9,940 nt of DNA, from assembly GCA_002394185.1 (NCBI GenBank), contig DGTB01000053.1, positions 1 to 9,940 of the forward strand, read 5' to 3'. The stretch comes from Bacteroidales bacterium UBA4347. Lineage in GTDB: Bacteria > Bacteroidota > Bacteroidia > Bacteroidales > P3. Each line of letters starts with the position of its first letter. The first letter of the stretch is position 1. A program made the translations under genes and the position numbers. The notes under the pieces are model-generated. The model saw only the letters and a program-made list of their open reading frames with translations. It was not told where the DNA came from and made no database searches. Positions 1-7,073 of this stretch are shown in pieces.

Positions 1-13
1 GGAAATAAGAGAG

Positions 14-85
<72 letters not shown>

Positions 86-101
86 CCTAAAAAAAACAAG
101 C

Positions 102-135
102 AAATAGGTCGCAACACATGCGACCTATTTTTTTT
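102..135 (+). terminator. Intrinsic terminator of the tRNA gene
   Basis: A perfect 12-bp stem (102-113 with 119-130) encloses a 5-nt loop and runs into eight T residues (128-135). It lies 16 bases past the tRNA and would end that transcript. It also separates the tRNA from the downstream protein genes. The A-run at 89-96 upstream and the T-run downstream could also give some termination on the opposite strand. Confidence 0.9.
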
Positions 136-512
136 GTTCATGCGTAACACCAAGCATAAAACATTTTGACAAAAACACAGATTCCAATCCTTGCACAAGA
201 GGACCATTTTATTGACAAAACACACCATACGCAAAAAACGCAACCGTCTGTAACTCTGGCATATTGCATCGGACAACACACATCATCCAAAGCAGCCCAT
301 AAATGGCACATAATCAATACGATCTCCCTACCAACTCCCACCCAACTCCCACCCATCTCCTACCATGGTGGGAGATGATAGGGTGAAGGCAGGGTGAAAA
401 TGGGGTGATTTTGACAATTTGACCCAAAGCCGACAACAGGCAAAAAGCGGTGCAGAGGGAGGGTTTCAACAGCCGGTGGAAAAATAATTTATAATAATAC
501 CAAAAAAAAGTG
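136..512. other. Gene-free intergenic region between tRNA terminator and acyltransferase gene
   Basis: No reading frame here resembles a protein; the short open frames on both strands are low-complexity products of the repeats. Positions 136-320 are AT-rich and show no clear structure beyond a loose repeat of TTGACAAAA at about 166 and 212. Positions 321-410 hold an 11-nt repeat array with two inverted arms, described separately. The last 100 bases lead into the promoter of the acyltransferase gene. No RNA gene or riboswitch is recognised. Confidence 0.6.
321..410. repeat. Inverted array of 11-nt G/C-run repeats, four units per arm
   Basis: The left arm, read on the plus strand, has four 11-nt units: GATCTCCCTAC (321-331), CAACTCCCACC (332-342), the identical CAACTCCCACC (343-353) and CATCTCCTACC (354-364). 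After a 2-nt centre (365-366) the right arm has GGTGGGAGATG (367-377), ATAGGGTGAAG (378-388), GCAGGGTGAAA (389-399) and ATGGGGTGATT (400-410). The right units show the complementary strand of the left-arm pattern, with GGG fixed at unit positions 4-6. The innermost units form a 24-nt palindrome (354-377) with one G:T pair. G runs therefore recur every 11 nt, close to one DNA helix turn. Its function is unknown to me. It could be a protein-binding array, a recombination-prone repeat, or a transcribed hairpin. Confidence 0.85.
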
Positions 513-520
513 TACCTTTG
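513..520 (+). promoter_or_regulatory. Bacteroidota-type -7 box (TAccTTTG) for the acyltransferase-purL unit
   Basis: TACCTTTG matches the Bacteroides primary sigma -7 consensus TAnnTTTG. The -33 region is weak: only TTTA (488-491) lies near the expected distance. The box ends just 8 bases before the ATG at 529, so transcription should start at or within a few bases of the start codon, giving a leaderless or near-leaderless mRNA. Confidence 0.7.
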
Positions 521-528
521 CAGTCGCA

Positions 529-1098
529 ATGAAGAAGATTTGGATACTCATAGCTAAGATTGGCGGATGGAAATTCATCCTGCCCGAGAAGGGGTCCCGC
601 CCCGAGCTTTCGCGTTGTGTTTTCGCCACAGCGCCACATACGTCAATAGCTGATTATCTGGTTGGTACGGCCTATCTGTGGCAACTGGGTGTCAACGGTC
701 ACATATTCATCAAAAAGGAGTTTTTCTGGGGTCCACTGGGACCGCTGCTGCGCCATTTGGGAGCCATCAGCATCGACCGCGGAAACCGCAAGAACGACAT
801 GGTGGGTGCCGCCGTGCATGAATTTGCCAAAGGTGGCAGCTTCGCCCTCGCCATCACCCCTGAAGGCACGCGCAAACCCACCAAACGATGGAAACGGGGA
901 TTCTGGGAGATTGCCCATCAGGCCCAGGTGCCCATCGTGCCCGCATTCCTCGACTTCAGCAAACGCGAGATCAGCCTTGGCGACGCCATCTGGACCACAG
1001 ATGATTGCGAAGCCGACATACTGAAAATCCGCAGCCTCTACAGAAAAGAGATGGCCAAGCACCCCGAACAATTCATCGAGGTGGAAAAGGAAAAATGA
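529..1098 (+). CDS. PlsC-like 1-acyl-glycerol-3-phosphate acyltransferase family protein
   Basis: A 189-residue lysophospholipid acyltransferase (PlsC/LPLAT superfamily). The family transfers an acyl chain from acyl-ACP or acyl-CoA to a lysophospholipid at the membrane. The family motifs appear in order: the catalytic HxxxxD as HTSIAD (H37, D42), the substrate-binding SIDRG (R84), EGTR (E112-R115), and the late hydrophobic VPIVP (134-138). It is shorter than classical PlsC (about 240 residues) and has only a short hydrophobic N terminus. This fits the compact Bacteroidota paralogues often annotated simply as acyltransferase, so its true acceptor is uncertain and it may act on a lipid other than lysophosphatidic acid. 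The ATG at 529 is chosen because the -7 box lies just upstream and MKKIWILIAKIGGWK looks like a native start. purL follows after 21 bases, so the two are probably co-transcribed. Confidence 0.9.
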   Translation: MKKIWILIAKIGGWKFILPEKGSRPELSRCVFATAPHTSIADYLVGTAYLWQLGVNGHIFIKKEFFWGPLGPLLRHLGAISIDRGNRKNDMVGAAVHEFAKGGSFALAITPEGTRKPTKRWKRGFWEIAHQAQVPIVPAFLDFSKREISLGDAIWTTDDCEADILKIRSLYRKEMAKHPEQFIEVEKEK

Positions 1099-1119
1099 GA
1101 ATCGAAAAAAAACAAATAT

Positions 1120-4100
1120 ATGGTTAGAAGAATCTTTGTTGAAAAGAAGGCTCCCTATGCCGTCAAGGCTAAGGAGTTGAAAACAGAAATGAGCGAATAC
1201 CTCGGCATCGAGGCCGAAGAGGTGCGCGTGCTGATTCGCTACGACATAGAGAATGTCAGCGACGCCACCTACCAACGTGCCAAGGGTACTGTCTTCAGCG
1301 AGCCACCAGTCGACGACCTCTACGAAGAGACCTTTCCCCACAAGGAAGGCGATTTCTGCTTCACGGTGGAATACCTGCCCGGCCAGTTCGACCAACGTGC
1401 CGACAGCGCCGAACAATGCGTGCAGCTCCTCTGCGACAGCGAGCAGCCTATCATCAAGAGTGCCACAACATACGTTGTCAGCGGCCGGCTGACCGAACCT
1501 CAGCGCGAAGCCATAGTCAAGCACTGCGTCAATCCTGTCGACTCCCGTCGCGCCGACGGCCCCAAGCCGCAGACACTTGAAGAACACTACGACGAGCCCG
1601 CCGACGTCATTGTCTTCGACGGCTTCAAGGATATGCCCCAGGACAAACTGCAAGAGCTCTACAACGGCCTCGGCCTGGCCATGACCTTCGCCGACTTCCT
1701 CCACATACAGCGCTATTTCCACGACGAGGAGCACCGCGACCCCACAATGACCGAAATCCGCGTGCTCGACACCTACTGGAGCGATCACTGCCGCCACACC
1801 ACCTTCGCCACCGAGCTGAAGGATGTGCAGTTCGACGACGGCTTCTATCGTCCGCTTCTCGAGGATGCCTTCAAGCAGTACCTTGCCGACCACAAGGAGC
1901 AATACACAGGCCGCAATGACAAATTCGTATGTTTGATGGACATCGGGACCCTCGCCGCCAAACGCCTGCGCAAACAGGGATTGCTGGACGACCAGGAGGT
2001 CTCCGACGAAATCAACGCCTGCTCCATCGTCGTTCCCGTCAAGGTCGACGGCGTTGAGGAGGAATGGCTCATCAACTTCAAGAATGAGACCCACAACCAC
2101 CCCACGGAGATTGAACCCTTTGGCGGTGCAGCCACCTGCCTCGGTGGTTGCATCCGCGACCCGCTTTCGGGCCGCACCTATGTCTACCAGGCCATGCGCG
2201 TCACTGGTGCCGCCGATCCCACACGCCCCCTCAACGAGACTCTGGCTGGCAAACTGCCGCAACGTAAAATTGTCACTACAGCCGCACGCGGCTACAGCAG
2301 CTACGGCAACCAGATTGGCTTGGCAACAGGTCTCGTCAACGAAGTCTACCACCCCAACTATGTGGCCAAACGCATGGAGATCGGAGCTGTCATTGCTGCC
2401 GCTCCGCGTCGCCAGGTGAAGCGCCTCACCTCCGACCCCGGCGACATCATCATCCTCCTTGGCGGACGCACAGGCCGCGACGGATGCGGTGGTGCCACGG
2501 GATCTTCCAAATCGCACACCACCGCCTCGCTCACCACCTGCGGCGCCGAGGTGCAGAAGGGCAATGCCCCCACCGAGCGCAAAATCCAGCGCCTCTTCCG
2601 CCGCGAGGAAGTCAGCAGTCTCATCAAGAAGTGCAATGACTTTGGCGCCGGCGGCGTCAGCGTGGCCATCGGAGAACTGGCCGACGGCCTGCAGATCAAC
2701 CTCGACAAGGTACCCAAAAAATATGCCGGCCTCGACGGTACCGAGCTGGCCATCAGCGAAAGCCAGGAGCGTATGGCCGTCGTCGTCGACCCCAAGGATG
2801 TCGACCAGATGCTCAAATATGCCGACGAAGAGAACCTCGAGGCCACAGTCGTTGCCACCGTCACCGCCGATCCCCGCATGATAATCAGCTGGCGCGGCAA
2901 AGAGATTGTCAACCTCAGCCGTCGCTTCATCGACACCAATGGCGCCCACCAGGAGACCACCGTGCGTGTCAAAATGCCTTCCGAACCCAGCAAAGCCACC
3001 GTCCCCTCCAAATCCATCAAGGAAACCTGGCTCAACACCCTCAGCGACCTCAACGTCTGCTCTCAGAAAGGCCTCGTCGAAATGTTCGACAGCTCGATCG
3101 GCGCAGGCAGCGTGCTGATGCCCTTCGGCGGTCTTTACCAACTCACGCCGACCCAGGTCATGGCCGCCACCCTGCCCCTGCTCGACGGCAAATGCGACCT
3201 TGTAACGCTCATGTCCTATGGCCTCGACCCCTACCTTATGTCGTGGAGTCCCTTCCATGGGGCAGCGTGGAACGTCGTCAACAGCGTCGCCAAGATTGCC
3301 GCCGCCGGAGGCGATGCTTCTCGTGTACGACTCACTTTCCAGGAATATTTCAAAAAACTCGGCAAAGACCCCTACCGCTGGGGCGAGCCTTTCAGCGCAC
3401 TCCTCGGTGCATACAATGCGCAGATGGGGCTTAAGCTGCCTTCCATCGGTGGCAAAGACTCGATGTCCGGTACCTTCAACGACATCGACGTACCGCCCAC
3501 ACTGTGTTCCTTCGCCGTCGGCACCACCGACGTGCACCACACCATCTCGCCCGAACTCAAGAAAGCCGGCAGCCGCCTTGTCCTCCTCGATGTCAAGGAG
3601 ACGGAATATGGCATGCCCGACTACGCCGACGCCATGTCGCAGTATGCAGCCCTGCGTAAAGCCATCTTCGGAGGCCAGGTCCTCAGCGCATACGTCGTCG
3701 GATTTGGTGGCCTGATAGAGGCCGTCAGCAAAATGGCCTTTGGCAATAAACTGGGTGTGAAACTGACAGCAGAACCCTCCGGACTCACCGCCAAGAACTA
3801 CGGCAATATTGTTATCGAGACCTCTGCCGACACCTCCACCCTCCCCTTCCGTTGCACCGAGATTGGTACCGTAACAACAGAGCCCGTCTTTGAGGTTGCA
3901 GGTGAAAAGATTACCTTGGACGAAGCCCTCGCCGCCTGGCAGAAGCCCCTCGAGGGTGTCTTCCCCACCCGCACCAATGCACCCGTCCAGGCCATCACAA
4001 CTGCCGAACCCAAGAAATATGACAGCATCTATCAGTGCCGACACAAGGCAGCCAAACCCCATGTCTTCATCCCTGCCTTCCCGGGCACCAATTGCGAGTA

Positions 4101-4851
4101 CGACTCCGCCCGCGCCTTCAACCGCGCCGGTGCCGAGAGCGAAATCATTGTATTTCGCAACCAGAATGGCCTGCAGATTCGCGAGAGCGTCGACGCCTAC
4201 GTCCGCGCCATCAACAACAGCCAGATTGTCATGATACCCGGTGGTTTCAGCGCCGGCGACGAACCAGAAGGCTCGGCCAAGTTCATCACCAGCGTCTTCC
4301 GCAACCAGAAGATTGCCGATGCCGTCATGGACCTGCTGCAGAAACGCGACGGCTTGATGCTTGGCATCTGCAACGGATTCCAGGCCCTTGTCAAACTCGG
4401 ACTTGTGCCCTACGGAGAAATCCGCCCACAGGACGAAGATGCGCCCACGCTGACCTTCAACACCATCGGACGTCACCAGAGCAAGATCGCCTACACGAAA
4501 ATTGTCAGCAACCTCAGCCCCTGGCTGCGTCAAGCCCAGTTGGGCGGTGTCTACGCCATCCCCATCTCCCACGGCGAAGGTCGTTTTGTGGCTCCGCAGC
4601 AATGGCTCGACCGCTTGTTCGCCAACGGGCAGGTGGCCACACAGTACTGCAATCTTGAGGGTGTTCCGACCATGGACGAGGAGTACAACATGAATGGTTC
4701 GTTCCTTGCCATCGAAGGTATCACCAGCCCCGACGGTCGCGTACTGGGCAAGATGGGGCACAGCGAACGTCGCACTCCCTTCAGTGCACAAAACATCAAC
4801 TTCCCCGACGACCAACTCATCTTCGAGAGCGGCGTCCAATACTTTAAATAA
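1120..4851 (+). CDS. purL: Phosphoribosylformylglycinamidine synthase, large fused form
   Basis: The enzyme catalyses the fourth step of de novo purine synthesis in the cytosol: FGAR + ATP + glutamine to FGAM. At 1243 residues it is the single-chain type (E. coli PurL has 1295), combining PurS-like, synthetase and glutaminase parts. The order seen is an N-terminal PurS-like region (about 1-160), a linker, and a first AIRS-type half containing SDHCRHTTF (from S221) and ETHNHPTEIEPFGG (E323-H327). A second AIRS-type half follows, with GGKDSMSG, and then a class I glutamine amidotransferase domain from about 981. Within that domain are FPGTNCEYD, GGFSAGDE, the nucleophile C1084 in LGICNGFQ, H1151 in ISHGEGRF, and H1214/E1216 in GHSERR, which complete the catalytic triad. 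No break is seen, so it should be active. No PurR box or riboswitch is recognised upstream, and no strong ribosome-binding site precedes the ATG. In-phase codons TTA, CTA and TCA are absent throughout, which leaves a long open frame on the opposite strand. Confidence 0.98.
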   Translation: MVRRIFVEKKAPYAVKAKELKTEMSEYLGIEAEEVRVLIRYDIENVSDATYQRAKGTVFSEPPVDDLYEETFPHKEGDFCFTVEYLPGQFDQRADSAEQCVQLLCDSEQPIIKSATTYVVSGRLTEPQREAIVKHCVNPVDSRRADGPKPQTLEEHYDEPADVIVFDGFKDMPQDKLQELYNGLGLAMTFADFLHIQRYFHDEEHRDPTMTEIRVLDTYWSDHCRHTTFATELKDVQFDDGFYRPLLEDAFKQYLADHKEQYTGRNDKFVCLMDIGTLAAKRLRKQGLLDDQEVSDEINACSIVVPVKVDGVEEEWLINFKNETHNHPTEIEPFGGAATCLGGCIRDPLSGRTYVYQAMRVTGAADPTRPLNETLAGKLPQRKIVTTAARGYSSYGNQIGLATGLVNEVYHPNYVAKRMEIGAVIAAAPRRQVKRLTSDPGDIIILLGGRTGRDGCGGATGSSKSHTTASLTTCGAEVQKGNAPTERKIQRLFRREEVSSLIKKCNDFGAGGVSVAIGELADGLQINLDKVPKKYAGLDGTELAISESQERMAVVVDPKDVDQMLKYADEENLEATVVATVTADPRMIISWRGKEIVNLSRRFIDTNGAHQETTVRVKMPSEPSKATVPSKSIKETWLNTLSDLNVCSQKGLVEMFDSSIGAGSVLMPFGGLYQLTPTQVMAATLPLLDGKCDLVTLMSYGLDPYLMSWSPFHGAAWNVVNSVAKIAAAGGDASRVRLTFQEYFKKLGKDPYRWGEPFSALLGAYNAQMGLKLPSIGGKDSMSGTFNDIDVPPTLCSFAVGTTDVHHTISPELKKAGSRLVLLDVKETEYGMPDYADAMSQYAALRKAIFGGQVLSAYVVGFGGLIEAVSKMAFGNKLGVKLTAEPSGLTAKNYGNIVIETSADTSTLPFRCTEIGTVTTEPVFEVAGEKITLDEALAAWQKPLEGVFPTRTNAPVQAITTAEPKKYDSIYQCRHKAAKPHVFIPAFPGTNCEYDSARAFNRAGAESEIIVFRNQNGLQIRESVDAYVRAINNSQIVMIPGGFSAGDEPEGSAKFITSVFRNQKIADAVMDLLQKRDGLMLGICNGFQALVKLGLVPYGEIRPQDEDAPTLTFNTIGRHQSKIAYTKIVSNLSPWLRQAQLGGVYAIPISHGEGRFVAPQQWLDRLFANGQVATQYCNLEGVPTMDEEYNMNGSFLAIEGITSPDGRVLGKMGHSERRTPFSAQNINFPDDQLIFESGVQYFK

Positions 4852-4881
4852 CGCATAATCCGCAGTCGACCTGCGATACCA

Positions 4882-4914
4882 AAGGTGGAAGCACCCAAAC
4901 GAGGCTTCCACCTT
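4882..4914 (+). terminator. Hairpin after purL, possible weak terminator or processing site
   Basis: A perfect 11-bp stem (4882-4892 with 4904-4914) closes an 11-nt loop 30 bases past the purL stop. A smaller 5-bp hairpin (4861-4865 with 4871-4875) precedes it. The following sequence, CTATATATAATAA, is AT-rich but has no T-run, so termination is probably partial. It may partly uncouple the acetyltransferase from purL or protect the 3' end of the purL message. Confidence 0.55.
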
Positions 4915-4935
4915 CTATATATAATAAGACCGAAT

Positions 4936-5496
4936 ATGACAGAAATGGAGAAAATGCAGGCGGGGTTGGAGTACAGCTTTGCCGACGACGAACTGATAGC
5001 ACGCAAGAGCCGTGCCGTCCGCTGGTGCGAGGAGTATAATGCCATCGACGGTACCGACTACAAAGCGCAATACGAATACCTAAAAACGATGCTCGGCAGC
5101 GTGGGCGAGCGCGTTTGGATTGCCAAAACCTTCAACTGCGACTGCGGCAAAAACATCTTCATCGGCAACGATTTCACAGGCAACTTCAACCTTACCATCC
5201 TCGACATCCACGAGGTGCATATCGGCAACCACGTGATGATCGGTCCCAATACGCTCATCACCACTGTGGGGCACCCCTTGTCGCCGTCGAAACGTCGCGG
5301 CTACATGGCCCAGGCCGCGCCCGTCAACATTGGCAACGACGTGTGGATAGGTGGCAATGTCACCATTTTACCCGGCATCACCATCGGCAACAATGTCGTG
5401 GTGGCCGCCGGCGCCGTGGTGACACGCGATGTGCCGGACAACACCCTTGTGGGAGGCATACCTGCCCGCAAACTGAAAGACCTGGTTGAAGAATGA
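4936..5496 (+). CDS. Sugar O-acetyltransferase (maltose/galactoside acetyltransferase family)
   Basis: A 186-residue hexapeptide-repeat acyltransferase of the Maa/LacA/NodL family. These enzymes move an acetyl group from acetyl-CoA to a sugar hydroxyl and work as cytosolic trimers. The N terminus (EKMQAGLEYSFADDELIARKSRA) matches the family's Mac helical domain. It is followed by left-handed beta-helix repeats such as IFIGNDFTGNFN, VHIGNHVMIGPN, VNIGNDVWIGGN and ITIGNNVVVAAG, and by the usual end GGIPARKLK. The catalytic histidine is H113 in TTVGHP. An upstream GTG at 4885 would extend the protein by 17 residues but lies inside the post-purL hairpin, so ATG 4936 is preferred; ATG 4945 is also possible. 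The physiological acceptor is unknown. A gap of 14 bases to the next gene suggests co-transcription. Confidence 0.93.
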   Translation: MTEMEKMQAGLEYSFADDELIARKSRAVRWCEEYNAIDGTDYKAQYEYLKTMLGSVGERVWIAKTFNCDCGKNIFIGNDFTGNFNLTILDIHEVHIGNHVMIGPNTLITTVGHPLSPSKRRGYMAQAAPVNIGNDVWIGGNVTILPGITIGNNVVVAAGAVVTRDVPDNTLVGGIPARKLKDLVEE

Positions 5497-5510
5497 ACAC
5501 ACTCCTATAA

Positions 5511-5741
5511 ATGACACAAGACGAATTATGGATGGCGCAATACAACGAGTACGCCGCCTTCATCAAGACAAACCACCGCTGTCCGTCGAAACACCACATC
5601 GAAGAGCACAAACTGTATTCGTGGTGGAAGCACTCACGCAAACTTCTCAACGCCGGCACCATGAAAGACGATCGGGAGGAGAAGTTCAAAGAGCTGATAG
5701 CCCTCGCCGAAGCCAACCGCCACGTCAACCAGTTTCGTTAA
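5511..5741 (+). CDS. Small protein resembling a single helicase-associated (HA) domain
   Basis: A 76-residue basic, tryptophan-rich protein. The spacing of W7, Y11, F17, H22, CP (24-25), the L-Y-S-W-W segment (35-39), R43, G49 and the final helix with L62 resembles one copy of the helicase-associated domain (PF03457). That domain usually occurs as tandem repeats at the C terminus of large helicases and is thought to bind nucleic acid. Here it stands alone, and no helicase lies nearby. It starts 14 bases after the acetyltransferase stop and is probably translated from the same mRNA. It could be a small nucleic-acid-binding protein; the role is inferred only from this weak resemblance. The domain call rests on residue pattern, not on an alignment. 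Confidence 0.72.
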   Translation: MTQDELWMAQYNEYAAFIKTNHRCPSKHHIEEHKLYSWWKHSRKLLNAGTMKDDREEKFKELIALAEANRHVNQFR

Positions 5742-5752
5742 CGGCTCTATTA

Positions 5753-5784
5753 TTTGTGTAATCCAGAAATAAAGTGTATTTTTG
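5753..5784 (+). promoter_or_regulatory. Canonical Bacteroidota promoter of the amidohydrolase gene
   Basis: A -33 box TTTG (5753-5756) is separated by 20 bases from a -7 box TATTTTTG (5777-5784). This is a full match to the Bacteroides primary sigma consensus TTTG-N19-21-TAnnTTTG. Transcription should start near 5790, giving a leader of about 15 bases before the ATG at 5806. The promoter makes this gene independent of the upstream cluster. Confidence 0.85.
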
Positions 5785-5805
5785 CAACGTATTATTCTGA
5801 AAGGT

Positions 5806-7011
5806 ATGGAAGATATCATAAATAATATCAAAGCGTTGTCGCATGCACAACGTGAAGAGGTCATTGGCTGGAGACGCTGGATGCATCGTCATCCGGAACT
5901 CTCGCAGGAGGAGTATGGCACCATGGCTTTCGTGGCCGAACGGCTGCGCGAGATGGGTCTTGAGCCCAAAACCGGCATCGGCAAGACCGGCGTGATGGCC
6001 ATGCTCAAGGGCAATGGCGACCATTCCTACTGCGTCGCCCTCAGGGCCGACTACGATGCACTGCCCATCACCGAATGCACCGGACTGGACTTCGCCAGCG
6101 AGAACCCCGGCGTGATGCACGCCTGCGGCCACGACATGCACACATGCTCCCTCCTCGGCGCCGTCAAGATTCTCACCCAGATGCGTGACCAGCTGGAGGG
6201 CGACCTCATGTTCATCTTCGAGCCCAGCGAGGAGAAATATCCCGGCGGCGCCCGCATGATGATGAACGACGGCCTCTTCGACGAGGTGACACCCGACGAA
6301 ATCTATTCCTTTCATTGCCTGCCGGAGATGGACTTCGGCCGCGTCGGCATGCGAAAAGGCAAGTACATGGCCTCCACCGACGAACTCTATTGGACCGTCA
6401 AGGGCAAAGGCGGCCACGGCGCCACACCGCACCTCAACGTGGACCCCATCCTCATTGCCTCGCACATCGTCATCGCCCTGCAGCAGGTCGTCAGCCGCAA
6501 CGCCGCCCCCATGTCGCCCACGGTGCTCACCATCGGCAAAATCGAGGACGTGGGCGGCCGCACCAACATCACGCCCGACACCGTGAAGATGGAGGGCATC
6601 ATCCGCTCCTTCGACCCCGAATGGCGCCTACGCACCCACGAGCTGATACGCAAGATCAGCTCCGGCGTGGCCGAAGCCATGGGGGGCGAGTGCGACCTCT
6701 TCGTCGATGAGGGCTATCCCCCTGTCATCAACGACGACACCTGCACCCAGCAGGTGCACGACAACGCCTGCGCCTTCCTCGGCCAGGAAAACGTCGAGTG
6801 GCTCGACCTCCGCATGACGGCCGAGGACTTCGCCTTCTACCAGCAGCGGATTCCCGGATGCTATTTCCGCATCGGCATCCACCAGCCCGGCACCCCCTTC
6901 AGCAACCTCCACCGTCCCAACCTCATTGTCGACGAGCGCAGCCTCGAGCTGGCCAACGGCCTCGTGGCCTACAACGCCATCATGGCACTGAGGAACAAGA
7001 TTAAAAAGTGA
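5806..7011 (+). CDS. M20 family metal-dependent amidohydrolase (hippurate / N-acyl-amino acid hydrolase type)
   Basis: A 401-residue zinc- or manganese-type peptidase family M20D enzyme. Known members hydrolyse N-acyl amino acids (hippurate, N-acetyl amino acids) in the cytosol. Family motifs present: MHRHPELSQEE, ALRADYDALPI, HACGHDMHT with metal-ligand candidates C107 and H109, PSEEKYPGGA with catalytic E142 and E143, H170 in FHCLPE, the dimerisation-domain KGKGGHGATPH, TNITPDTVKMEG, AEDFAFY, and H369 in LHRP. Length is normal for the family (about 390). ATG 5806 is chosen over a TTG at 5782 because the TTG lies inside the -7 box; a weak GAAAGG sits just upstream of the ATG. The exact acyl-amino acid substrate cannot be told from sequence; indole-acetyl-amino acid or hippurate hydrolase labels are equally possible. 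Confidence 0.95.
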   Translation: MEDIINNIKALSHAQREEVIGWRRWMHRHPELSQEEYGTMAFVAERLREMGLEPKTGIGKTGVMAMLKGNGDHSYCVALRADYDALPITECTGLDFASENPGVMHACGHDMHTCSLLGAVKILTQMRDQLEGDLMFIFEPSEEKYPGGARMMMNDGLFDEVTPDEIYSFHCLPEMDFGRVGMRKGKYMASTDELYWTVKGKGGHGATPHLNVDPILIASHIVIALQQVVSRNAAPMSPTVLTIGKIEDVGGRTNITPDTVKMEGIIRSFDPEWRLRTHELIRKISSGVAEAMGGECDLFVDEGYPPVINDDTCTQQVHDNACAFLGQENVEWLDLRMTAEDFAFYQQRIPGCYFRIGIHQPGTPFSNLHRPNLIVDERSLELANGLVAYNAIMALRNKIKK

Positions 7012-7058
7012 AAATTGAAATTATTGCGGCAAAGGAACCCCAATAGTTTCAATTTTCA
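7009..7058. terminator. Convergent AT-rich hairpin between the amidohydrolase and DUF2490 genes
   Basis: An 18-bp stem (7009-7026 with 7041-7058, one G:T pair at 7021:7046) closes a 14-nt loop, and the amidohydrolase TGA stop lies within the left arm. On the minus strand the stem is followed directly by CTTTTTAA, a T-run suited to intrinsic termination of the DUF2490 transcript. On the plus strand no T-run follows, so termination there is less certain. Confidence 0.75.
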
Positions 7059-7073
7059 ATTCTCAATTCTCAC
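7046..7073. repeat. Four tandem 7-nt repeats (consensus TTYTCAA)
   Basis: Units are GTTTCAA, TTTTCAA, TTCTCAA and TTCTCAC, back to back. The first two form most of the right arm of the convergent hairpin, and the left arm (7011-7020) carries the inverse TTGAAA pattern. The last unit overlaps the DUF2490 stop codon. Confidence 0.75.

Noticed and set aside
166..217. TTGACA sequences at 166-171 and 212-217 as sigma-70 -35 boxes
   Set aside because: Bacteroidota use TTTG/TAnnTTTG promoters, no matching downstream box or gene is found, and the region is AT-rich enough for chance matches.
138..378. Short ORFs on both strands in the first intergenic region
   Set aside because: They run through repeats and AT-rich DNA, show no family resemblance, and overlap each other.
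321..410. CRISPR array
   Set aside because: Units are 11 nt and contiguous with no spacers, they invert at a centre, and no cas gene is present.
643..4911. A 1422-residue minus-strand ORF opposite purL
   Set aside because: It lies in codon phase with an unmistakable full-length PurL and half of the acyltransferase. Its translation is low-complexity, rich in Gly/Ala/Val/Asp with no recognisable domain, and is explained by codon bias.
4885..4935. GTG upstream start for the acetyltransferase (17 extra residues)
   Set aside because: It lies inside the 11-bp hairpin after purL, and the extra residues do not resemble the family N terminus. ATG 4936 begins just before the conserved EKMQAG.
5782..5805. 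TTG upstream start for the amidohydrolase (8 extra residues)
   Set aside because: The TTG is part of the -7 promoter box and would precede the transcript start.
5725..6465. A 246-residue minus-strand ORF across the amidohydrolase gene start
   Set aside because: It is in codon phase with the M20 gene, whose catalytic motifs are clear, and it overlaps the M20 promoter. Judged a shadow.
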